NCBI GenBank assembly: GCA_045637205.1
Contig: JAZTYY010000002.1
Coordinates: forward strand, 1-6,215
DNA length: 6,215 nt
Reading direction: 5' to 3'
DNA from: RGIG4608 sp045637205
Lineage (GTDB): Bacteria > Bacillota > Clostridia > Oscillospirales > CAG-272
Of the stretch, positions 1-5,477 are shown in pieces (the first letter of the stretch is position 1; each line of letters opens with the position of its first letter). Below the pieces are notes generated by a model. The model was not told where the DNA came from. It saw only the letters and a program-made list of their open reading frames with translations, and ran no database searches. The position numbers and the translations under genes are program-made.

Positions 1-217
1 GAAAAACGGAAAGAAAAAAAATTGGTTCACAAACGTTACAATTATTAATAAATAATAATTCTAAAATCATAGCCAACAAATTAATAGATAACGTAGTAAG
101 GTTATAGATTTTATACATAGGTTCTTGAAAAAAATAGACAGGTTGTCCAATAGGCTTTACAGCTACAAACAACATTAATATATGTCCAATCAATATTCCA
201 ATGCTTCTATTAAGCAT
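1..217 (-). CDS. Small membrane protein, N-terminal part (runs off left edge)
   Basis: I do not recognise this gene. Reading leftward from an ATG at 217, the frame stays open for 72 codons to the window edge. An AGGAG ribosome binding site sits 8 nt upstream of the ATG (about 226-230), which supports a real start. The visible protein is very hydrophobic. A first membrane segment covers roughly residues 5-20, a second roughly 43-58, and a third may begin near 66. A Cys-x-x-Cys pair (residues 60 and 63) lies between the second and third segments. The gene starts 52 bp after the stop of the esterase on the same strand, with no terminator or clear promoter between, so it is probably the second gene of that transcript. 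The C-terminus is not visible and no function can be given. The hydrophobicity could be inflated by the AT-rich DNA, but start, ribosome site and open frame agree. Confidence 0.6.
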   Translation of the reverse strand, partial: MLNRSIGILIGHILMLFVAVKPIGQPVYFFQEPMYKIYNLTTLSINLLAMILELLFINNCNVCEPIFFLSVF

Positions 218-269
218 AACAATTTCTCCTATATATTACCAATTACTGTAGATTTAGTATGTGATTTGT

Positions 270-1046
270 TTATAATTTCTTAAGCCATTCGTGTGCCAAA
301 TCAACCCAAACAGAGCAGGGATGAGGCACATTTTCGGGAATATCTTTGCAAGTTTCATGTGTTGCAAGCGAAAGACCGTGATGTCCGTCGGGGAACAAAA
401 CAAGCTCGTGCTTTATGCCACATTTTTCCAATGCCGCTGCTAAATTTTTGGAGTTCTGAACAGGCACTGAAGGGTCATTTTCAGTGTGCCAAATAAAGGC
501 AGGTGGTGTATCAAAATCAACGTGCAAATCAAGTGAAAATTGATGCTTTTGCTCATCATTTGGAGTCTCAGTTCCGCAAAAATTATAGAGTGAACCAAGG
601 TGCGTTTCACATGTTGCAGTAACCACGGGATAGCACAAGATCATAGCATCGGGACGTGCTTCTTTAGGTGCTAAAGTACCACTTGAAAGTGCCACATGTC
701 CACCCGCAGAAAAACCGAGCACAAAAACCTTGTTAGCCCTTATATTATAAGGTATTGCGTTATCTCTGATATGCTTAATTGCTATCTCAATTTCATGCAA
801 AGGATTGAGATTTTTTGCCATTTCTGCAACTGAATATTTAAGCACAAAAACGTTATATCCGCGTGCCAAAAATTGCAAAGCAACAGGCTCTGATTCACGG
901 TTAGAGGTCCATTGATAACCTCCACCTGGACAAATCAAAATTGCAGGTCTTGGCTCGTTATTCATTTCGGGAGGATTGTCCCTAATATAAGTAATTAAAT
1001 GCGCTTTTTCATCCTGTGAAAATATATATAATTCATCAATTTTCAT
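270..1046 (-). CDS. Alpha/beta-hydrolase, acetyl-esterase / BD-FAE-like
   Basis: Probable cytoplasmic carboxylesterase of the alpha/beta-hydrolase fold, 258 residues, the usual length for acetyl-esterase / acetylxylan-esterase-like proteins. Near the N-terminus a PGGGY motif (residues 40-44) is the oxyanion-hole loop of this group. The nucleophile elbow is GFSAGG with Ser113. The likely acid is Asp190 in the HTENDPSVPV stretch, and the likely base is His222 in DGHHG. All three catalytic residues are therefore present. No signal peptide is visible, so it should act inside the cell, for example removing acetyl or other acyl groups from imported carbohydrate; the substrate is inferred from the family only. 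The start at 1046 follows a GAGGTGA ribosome site (1051-1057). It is transcribed from the promoter at 1064-1091, divergently from the plus-strand genes, and a small membrane protein gene follows it. A hemicellulose or xenobiotic substrate cannot be decided from sequence. Confidence 0.85.
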   Translation of the reverse strand: MKIDELYIFSQDEKAHLITYIRDNPPEMNNEPRPAILICPGGGYQWTSNRESEPVALQFLARGYNVFVLKYSVAEMAKNLNPLHEIEIAIKHIRDNAIPYNIRANKVFVLGFSAGGHVALSSGTLAPKEARPDAMILCYPVVTATCETHLGSLYNFCGTETPNDEQKHQFSLDLHVDFDTPPAFIWHTENDPSVPVQNSKNLAAALEKCGIKHELVLFPDGHHGLSLATHETCKDIPENVPHPCSVWVDLAHEWLKKL

Positions 1047-1063
1047 ATTATCACCTCACACTT

Positions 1064-1091
1064 ATTATAGCATTTTTTATTTAATTGTCAA
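1064..1091 (-). promoter_or_regulatory. Sigma-A promoter of the esterase gene (extended -10)
   Basis: On the minus strand a perfect -35 (TTGACA, 1086-1091) is followed by a 16-nt spacer and a perfect -10 (TATAAT, 1064-1069) preceded by the extended -10 TG at the right spacing. Transcription should begin near 1057, only about 11 nt before the ATG, so the ribosome site lies at the very 5' end of the mRNA. Confidence 0.8.
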
Positions 1092-1114
1092 TAATTTTGC
1101 ATAGTTTTTATTTT
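1085..1114 (+). promoter_or_regulatory. Possible weak promoter of the helical-protein gene
   Basis: A plus-strand TTGTCA (1085-1090) followed after 18 nt by TATTTT (1109-1114) is the best sigma-A-like match upstream of the gene at 1159. It is far from consensus in the -10. Its -35 overlaps the -35 of the divergent esterase promoter, so the two polymerases would compete if both are real. In such AT-rich DNA the match may be chance. Confidence 0.3.
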
Positions 1115-1158
1115 ATTTGGCAACACTATTTTTACCAAATTTATCAAGGAGAAATAGT

Positions 1159-1608
1159 ATGAACAACAATTCTATGAACAAAGATGCTGAGCTTTTGCAG
1201 GATATATATTCAAATGTAAAAATGGGCTCGGATTCCATTATCAATTTGCTTCCCAAAATCAAGAATGATGATATGAAAACCTTTATGACTACCCAGCTTG
1301 ATCAATATGAAAAATATGCAAAGGACGTTAAAAATCAATTGGTTTCACAAGGCATTGAGCCTAAAGAGGTGAATCCCGTTTCAAAGCTTGGCGCTAAAAT
1401 TGGAATGGAAATGAAGTCCATGCAGGATAGTACGACAAGTCATATGGCTGAAATGATGGTTCAAGGCTGTACCATGGATGTAACCGACCTTTTGCAAAAG
1501 GTAAGTGCATATGAAAAATATCCCGAATGCAAGAATTCAGTATCACTTGCTAAAGAAATTGTAGCTTTTGAAGAAAGAAATATCGAAAAAATGAAGGAAT
1601 TTTTATAA
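1159..1608 (+). CDS. Hypothetical four-helix (ferritin-like?) protein
   Basis: A 149-residue soluble protein resembling uncharacterised clostridial proteins; no function is established that I know of. The sequence suggests four helices, roughly residues 9-33, 36-64, 76-118 and 127-149, an arrangement like the ferritin-like or DUF2383-type bundle. Possible metal-binding side chains include Glu51, the HxxE pair His95/Glu98, and Glu138/Glu139, plus two cysteines (104 and 124). The metal-binding idea is inference, since no canonical di-iron pair of ExxH motifs is seen. The ATG at 1159 is chosen because AAGGAGA (1146-1152) lies 6 nt upstream. An in-frame TTG at 1117 would add 14 residues but has no ribosome site and lies in the promoter region. 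No signal peptide or membrane segment is visible. The next gene, a DUF1858 redox-type protein, has its own promoter, so the pairing may be functional (stress or redox) or only positional. Confidence 0.8.
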   Translation: MNNNSMNKDAELLQDIYSNVKMGSDSIINLLPKIKNDDMKTFMTTQLDQYEKYAKDVKNQLVSQGIEPKEVNPVSKLGAKIGMEMKSMQDSTTSHMAEMMVQGCTMDVTDLLQKVSAYEKYPECKNSVSLAKEIVAFEERNIEKMKEFL

Positions 1609-1634
1609 AAATCAGTTGAAAAATCACATTTTTG

Positions 1635-1663
1635 TTGACATGAGCATTAAAATATTATATAAT
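1635..1663 (+). promoter_or_regulatory. Consensus sigma-A promoter of the DUF1858 gene
   Basis: TTGACA (1635-1640), a 17-nt spacer, and TATAAT (1658-1663): a perfect match in both boxes and spacing. Transcription should begin near 1670, giving a leader of about 28 nt. The -10 sits within a 14-bp palindrome (1652-1665), described separately with the flanking inverted repeat. Confidence 0.85.
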
Positions 1664-1680
1664 ATCTATGTAATATTTTA
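1648..1680. repeat. Inverted repeat flanking the -10 and start site
   Basis: A perfect 10-bp inverted repeat (arms TAAAATATTA at 1648-1657 and TAATATTTTA at 1671-1680, 13 nt apart) brackets the -10 box and predicted start site of the DUF1858 gene. Because transcription starts between the arms, an RNA hairpin is unlikely; a repressor operator is the natural reading. The arms are entirely A/T, so chance is a real alternative. Confidence 0.35.
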
Positions 1681-1697
1681 AGATTGGAGATTTCAAA

Positions 1698-1895
1698 ATG
1701 AAGGTTACAAAAGAATCCATTATTGGCGACGTTCTTGATTTTTGTCCTGAAACAGCTCAGTTCTTCTTTGAAATTGGAATGCATTGCCTTGGTTGTCCTG
1801 CTTCTCGCGGTGAAAACATTGCTGATGCATGCGCAGTGCACGGAACAGATGCTGACAAACTTGTTGAAAAAATCAACGCATTTCTTGGAAACTAA
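1698..1895 (+). CDS. DUF1858 redox-disulfide domain protein
   Basis: A 65-residue stand-alone DUF1858 protein, the family also described as the hybrid-cluster-protein-associated redox disulfide domain. The hallmark is visible: after a first helix with the VxDVLDFCPE-like segment (Cys16), a GMHCLGCPAS loop carries Cys30 and Cys33 as a CxxC pair, followed by two short helices ending at the C-terminus; Cys45 lies in the first of these. The pair could form a reversible disulfide or help bind metal; the exact biochemical role is not established. The start is supported by TTGGAGA (1684-1690), 7 nt before the ATG. It is monocistronic by layout: a consensus promoter in front and a strong terminator 2 nt after its stop codon. 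No hybrid-cluster protein gene is visible in this window. Confidence 0.9.
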   Translation: MKVTKESIIGDVLDFCPETAQFFFEIGMHCLGCPASRGENIADACAVHGTDADKLVEKINAFLGN

Positions 1896-1913
1896 TTAAA
1901 AGGGGCTTAATTA
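1885..1913 (+). promoter_or_regulatory. Possible promoter of the trmK operon, overlapping the terminator
   Basis: TTGGAA (1885-1890), a 17-nt spacer and TAATTA (1908-1913) make a moderate sigma-A-like match with a predicted start near 1920. It would give trmK a leader of about 20 nt. It lies across the 3' end of the previous gene and the terminator stem. No better promoter is seen between that gene and trmK, but the match is weak and unproven. Confidence 0.25.
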
Positions 1914-1923
1914 AGCCCCTTTT
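1898..1923 (+). terminator. Intrinsic terminator after the DUF1858 gene
   Basis: A perfect 26-nt palindrome, with GGGGCTT pairing with AAGCCCC around a short AATT centre, preceded by four A and ending in four T. This is a textbook Rho-independent terminator for the upstream gene. Only 16 nt separate it from the trmK start codon. The A-run on its left would also give a U-tract for minus-strand transcripts. Confidence 0.9.
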
Positions 1924-1939
1924 CGCTCTTGGGGTAATT

Positions 1940-2623
1940 ATGGAACAAATTAAGATTAATGATAGATTATTAACGGCAATTCCTTTTGTTAGAGAGGGAA
2001 AAAGATTTGCTGATATTGGCACCGATCATGCATATTTGCCTATATATCTCATGCAAATGGGCAAGATATCAAATGCCATTGCTGCCGATATTAATCAAGG
2101 TCCACTTGATAAAGCACAAGAAAATATTATTAAGTGTGGTCTCTGCGATAACATTAAAACCATACTTTGTGACGGCCTTTCGAAAATTGATAGTGAAATG
2201 GTTGATGATATTGCAATATTCGGAATGGGTGGAGAGCTCATTGTTAAAATTATTGATGAAGCAGGTTGGGTAAAAGATAGAGATAAAAGACTCATTCTTC
2301 AGCCAATGACTCATCCCGAAAAGGTTAGAGAGTATCTTGCAGATAATGGATTTCAAATCGTTGGTGAAACACTTTCTTTTGATAGAGGAAAGATTTATCA
2401 AACAATTTGTGCCCGGTATGACGGCAATATTCGTGAATTTGATGCATTTAATTTAGCATTCGGCGAATTTATTTTGAAAGAAAACAAGCCTTTGTTGTTA
2501 GACCTTTTTAATATTACCAAAAACAAACTTGAACGTAAGATTAAGGGTAAACAAGAGGGTGGAGAAGATATTTCTTACGAAATAGAAATTCTTGAAAATA
2601 TAAATAAATACATAGAGAGGTAA
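1940..2623 (+). CDS. trmK: tRNA (adenine22-N1)-methyltransferase TrmK
   Basis: Class I S-adenosylmethionine-dependent methyltransferase that makes m1A at position 22 of certain tRNAs (family COG2384, YqfN in Bacillus). The N-terminal Rossmann domain shows motif I as ADIGTDHAYLP (Asp25 to Pro34), the acidic residue that should bind the cofactor ribose at Asp50 in AADIN, a CDGL segment near residue 77, and the family-specific FGMGGE loop (residues 93-98), followed by LILQPMTHPEKVREYL. The C-terminal part (about 175-227) is rich in Lys and Glu and looks helical or coiled-coil, as in known TrmK structures. At 227 residues it is full length. The ribosome site is only a GGGG at 1931-1934. It is the first gene of a tight four-gene operon; the following nif3-like gene starts 5 bp after its stop. 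The trmK-nif3 pairing is common in Firmicutes. Confidence 0.92.
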   Translation: MEQIKINDRLLTAIPFVREGKRFADIGTDHAYLPIYLMQMGKISNAIAADINQGPLDKAQENIIKCGLCDNIKTILCDGLSKIDSEMVDDIAIFGMGGELIVKIIDEAGWVKDRDKRLILQPMTHPEKVREYLADNGFQIVGETLSFDRGKIYQTICARYDGNIREFDAFNLAFGEFILKENKPLLLDLFNITKNKLERKIKGKQEGGEDISYEIEILENINKYIER

Positions 2624-2628
2624 TCAAT

Positions 2629-3396
2629 ATGACAGTATATGAACTTAACAAATATATGAACGAAAGAATACCAAGGGAGCTTTCTTGTGCATGGGATAAT
2701 GATGGTCTTATGTGCTGTCCTGACGGCAATATACAGGTAAAAAAAGTACTTTTTTGTATGGATGTTACACCCGAAGCAATTGATTTTGCTATTGAAAACG
2801 GATACAATCTTATAATATCTCATCATCCTCTTATTTTTAAAGGAGTTAAGAGTGTTTCTGGTGATTTCGGAATTCCTTCTCGAATTATTAAACTCATAAA
2901 AAATGATGTGTCAGTAATGTCATTCCATACGCGCTTTGATTCAGTTGACGGTGGAGTTAATGATGCTTTGGCTGAAATATTTGAGCTTTCTAACGTTGAA
3001 AAAATTGAGTGTGACGGTGCCCCCTTAATGAGAATTGGTGACCTTAAGGAAGAGATGAGCATAGAAGCTTTTGCTGCTCTTGTTAAAGAAAAGCTTGGAT
3101 GTGAGCATTTGAATTATGCATCAAACAGTGGCAAGGTACAGCGTTTAGCCGTTGTTGGTGGTGGCGGTGGAAGCTACATCAGAGATGCGCATTTTGCTGG
3201 CGCCGACACATATCTTTCAGGTGAAATTGGTTATCATAATCTTACTGATTGCAAAGATAATCATATAAATCTTGTTGAAGCGGGACATTATTTTACAGAA
3301 AATCCCTCTCTCAAATATCTTGCAAAATTCGTACTTGCTGCTGATTCTAATATCGAATGCGGCTTTTATGAAAGTAATGTAATTAAACAAATTTAA
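2629..3396 (+). CDS. Nif3-like dinuclear metal center protein (GTP cyclohydrolase 1 type 2 homolog)
   Basis: Member of the Nif3/YqfO/YbgI family, which forms toroidal hexamers with a two-metal site in each subunit. The biological activity is unsettled despite the 'GTP cyclohydrolase 1 type 2' label. Expected metal ligands are visible: His65 and His66 in ISHHPLIFKG, Asp104 in the HTRFDSVDGG motif, and His220 and Glu224 in the EAGHYFTE motif near the C-terminus. A GGGGGSYI glycine-rich loop (about residues 177-184) and the GADTYLSGEIGYHN segment are also typical. At 255 residues it is the short form, lacking the PII-like insertion that makes Bacillus YqfO about 370 residues. GAGAGG (2615-2620) upstream of the ATG overlaps the end of trmK, so translation is probably coupled. 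Its conserved neighbour TrmK suggests a link to tRNA modification, but that is inference. Confidence 0.92.
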   Translation: MTVYELNKYMNERIPRELSCAWDNDGLMCCPDGNIQVKKVLFCMDVTPEAIDFAIENGYNLIISHHPLIFKGVKSVSGDFGIPSRIIKLIKNDVSVMSFHTRFDSVDGGVNDALAEIFELSNVEKIECDGAPLMRIGDLKEEMSIEAFAALVKEKLGCEHLNYASNSGKVQRLAVVGGGGGSYIRDAHFAGADTYLSGEIGYHNLTDCKDNHINLVEAGHYFTENPSLKYLAKFVLAADSNIECGFYESNVIKQI

Positions 3397-3406
3397 GGAG
3401 ATAGTT

Positions 3407-4099
3407 ATGACTTTTGTGGTTTCAAATCTTTACGGAAGACTTGAAAAGTTTGAAAAGCTGGTAAATAAAATAAATCTTAAGGAAAGTGATACACTTTATA
3501 TTCTTGGTAATATTGTTGACTATGGTGAACAATCCATTGAATTAATTAACCATATTAGTGGATTGTATAACGTGTATTCTGTTCTTGGAGAACATGATTA
3601 TAAGGCATATTTGCTGCTTTCCGAATTTGATAGAATGCTTAAAGATGGAGGTGTACCTTCAGCTAACTTCTCTAGAGAGATGATAGAATGGGCTCAAAAC
3701 GGTGGACAGGCAACACTTGAAGCATTCAAGGATGCTGATACTGATGACAAAGAAGGATTCTTAGATTATCTTTCCGACCTTCCTGTATTTGAGGAGGTAA
3801 TGCTTAAAAATGGCAAGGAATTCGTTCTTACTTGTCGCGGAATTGATAATTTTGACGAGAAGACTGATCTTTATGATTATGAGCTTGATGATTTTATGAA
3901 TGGGTATCTAGATATTGAAAAAACTTATTATGCAAATAAAATCATGGTGGTTGGATATCTTGATTATGAGCATACACCAAAAGGCAGAGCCGGCAAAATA
4001 AGTGCAAAGAATAATAATATTGCACTTGCATGCGATATGAGCGAGAACGATGAGGTAGTATGCATTTGCCTTGAAACTAATGACGAATACTATGTTTAA
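3407..4099 (+). CDS. PPP-family metallophosphoesterase relative, probably inactive
   Basis: A 230-residue protein with the layout of bacterial serine/threonine-phosphatase-like metallophosphoesterases, but with the active site dismantled. In active relatives the first motif is SDIHGR; here it is SNLYGR (Asp to Asn7, His to Tyr9). LGDIVDRG is here LGNIVDYG (Asp to Asn35, Arg to Tyr39), and LGNHEY is LGEHDY (Asn to Glu62). The later metal histidines are replaced by Cys143 (VLTCRGID, normally VHAGID) and Tyr184 (VVGYLDYEHT, normally VGHTPT). Only Asp38 and His63 of the catalytic set remain. Non-catalytic family features are kept, including NGGQATL (98-104), LYDYELDDF (155-163) and the C-terminal CLETNDEYYV. 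The frame is intact and a strong AAGGAGA (3395-3401) precedes the ATG, so this looks like an expressed pseudoenzyme with a binding or regulatory role, not a decayed gene. Partner or ligand is unknown. Confidence 0.85.
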   Translation: MTFVVSNLYGRLEKFEKLVNKINLKESDTLYILGNIVDYGEQSIELINHISGLYNVYSVLGEHDYKAYLLLSEFDRMLKDGGVPSANFSREMIEWAQNGGQATLEAFKDADTDDKEGFLDYLSDLPVFEEVMLKNGKEFVLTCRGIDNFDEKTDLYDYELDDFMNGYLDIEKTYYANKIMVVGYLDYEHTPKGRAGKISAKNNNIALACDMSENDEVVCICLETNDEYYV

Positions 4100-5477
4100 T
4101 GTAAATAAAAACGATATTGTTGAACTTGCTATTGAAGACATAAACAATTTAGGCGCCGGTGTTTCTCATCTTGAGGATGGTAGAGTTGTTTTTGTCAGAG
4201 GTGCAGTAACAGGCGATAAAATCAAAGCAAAAATTATTAAAGTTAATACTAATTTTGCAGTTGCACGTCTTGAAGAAATTATCGAAAAATCAAGCTTTCG
4301 TGATAATGAATGCTTTTGTGTGGCAAGTGAAAGCTGTGGTGGATGCGTATATCGCCACATTACATATAATCACGAAAAAGACATAAAAAAAAGCTATGTA
4401 AAACACGCGTTTATTAAAGCTGGCTTGCCCGACGTTATAATAAATGACGTGCATAGCACAAACAAGACAAAAGCATATAGAAATAAAGCGCAGTATCCTT
4501 TTGCCATGACTAAAAATGGCATTGTTGCAGGATTTTATGCTTCAAAAACACACAATGTTGTACCTGCATTTGATTGCTCACTTCAACCAAAGATTTTTGG
4601 TGAAATATTGAGGGTTGTTTGCGATTTTGCTAATCAAAAGAAGCTTACTGTTTATAACGAAGAAACGGGCAAAGGACTTCTTCGTCATCTCTATCTGCGC
4701 TATGGAGAGGGCACGGGCGAAATAATGCTTTGCCTTGTAATCAACGGCGATAAAATTCCCGATGCAAGAGAATTTGTTGACTTGATAAACAAAAAGTTTC
4801 CTAATGTTACAAGTATTCAACTTAACTTTAATAAGAAAAACACCAATGTTGTTCTTGGCAATGAATACCGTGTCCTTTTTGGAGAAAGATATATTGAGGA
4901 CGTGCTTTGTGGAGTACGTTTTCGTATAACTCCTGAATCATTCTATCAGGTAAACCACGATGGAGCAGAAATGCTCTATAGACTTGCAAAAGAGAAAGCA
5001 ACATGTGGTTTTGAAAATAAAATTTCGATTGTTGATATGTACTGTGGAACAGGCACAATTGGTCTTTCTATGGCTGATGTTGCAAAAGAAATAGTTGGTG
5101 TTGAAATCGTTGAAGGTGCAGTTGAATGTGCAAAAATCAACGCAAAGCTCAACAATTTTGAAAATGCAAAATTCTATGCTGGAGATGCCAAGGATATTGA
5201 AAGCTTGTTTGCTTCGGTTGAAGCACAGCACGGCACTTTGAGTCCCGATGTGGTTGTACTTGATCCCCCAAGAAAGGGATGTACACCTGAAGTTATAGAA
5301 TTTCTTGCCAAGAGAGATATAAAACGAATAGTTTATGTTTCTTGCGATCCCGATACTCTTGCAAGAGATTGCAAAATGTTTGCTGATCTTGGATATACCA
5401 TAGGTGGAGTTGATCCTGTTGATATGTTCCCAAGAACTGGGCACGTCGAAAGTGTCGTTTGTCTGACGAGAAAATAA
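4092..5477 (+). CDS. rlmD: 23S rRNA (uracil-C5)-methyltransferase, RlmD/RlmCD type
   Basis: SAM-dependent enzyme of the RumA/TrmA family making 5-methyluridine in 23S rRNA (U1939; in Gram-positives one enzyme may also do U747). About 461 residues. A TRAM RNA-binding domain covers roughly residues 1-63. Four cysteines expected to hold a [4Fe-4S] cluster are present: Cys76, Cys82, Cys85 (CVASESCGGC) and Cys162 (FDCSLQ). The methyltransferase domain has VDMYCGTGTIGLS as SAM motif I, LDPPRKGC, the nucleophile Cys418 in VSCDPD, and the base Glu453 in GHVESV. All catalytic residues are present. The start is uncertain: ATG at 4092, ATG at 4080 and TTG at 4071 share the frame. None has a well-placed ribosome site; 4092 fits the usual start of the TRAM domain and gives an 8-bp overlap with the preceding stop, suggesting translational coupling. 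TrmA-type tRNA activity is less likely because of the cluster cysteines. Confidence 0.92.
   Translation: MFNVNKNDIVELAIEDINNLGAGVSHLEDGRVVFVRGAVTGDKIKAKIIKVNTNFAVARLEEIIEKSSFRDNECFCVASESCGGCVYRHITYNHEKDIKKSYVKHAFIKAGLPDVIINDVHSTNKTKAYRNKAQYPFAMTKNGIVAGFYASKTHNVVPAFDCSLQPKIFGEILRVVCDFANQKKLTVYNEETGKGLLRHLYLRYGEGTGEIMLCLVINGDKIPDAREFVDLINKKFPNVTSIQLNFNKKNTNVVLGNEYRVLFGERYIEDVLCGVRFRITPESFYQVNHDGAEMLYRLAKEKATCGFENKISIVDMYCGTGTIGLSMADVAKEIVGVEIVEGAVECAKINAKLNNFENAKFYAGDAKDIESLFASVEAQHGTLSPDVVVLDPPRKGCTPEVIEFLAKRDIKRIVYVSCDPDTLARDCKMFADLGYTIGGVDPVDMFPRTGHVESVVCLTRK

Noticed and set aside
293..496. Plus-strand 67-codon open frame
   Set aside because: It lies entirely opposite the esterase gene, has no ribosome site and no recognisable protein features.
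1115..1140. ATTTGG / CCAAAT inverted arms upstream of the gene at 1159
   Set aside because: Only 6 bp with a 14-nt loop and unrelated to any motif; likely chance in AT-rich DNA.
1117..1158. Longer N-terminus for the helical protein starting at a TTG
   Set aside because: No ribosome site upstream and it lies in the promoter/leader; the ATG at 1159 has AAGGAGA at ideal spacing.
1619..1635. AAAAAT/ATTTTT hairpin after the helical-protein gene as a terminator
   Set aside because: The stem is pure A/T with a 3-nt loop and no GC core, too weak to call.
3407..4099. Calling the phosphatase relative a decayed pseudogene
   Set aside because: There is no frameshift or internal stop, length is normal, non-catalytic motifs are conserved and the ribosome site is strong; an expressed pseudoenzyme fits better.
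4938..5444. 168-codon minus-strand open frame opposite rlmD
   Set aside because: It is antisense to a gene with all catalytic motifs intact, and its translation shows no family features; typical shadow frame of AT-rich DNA.
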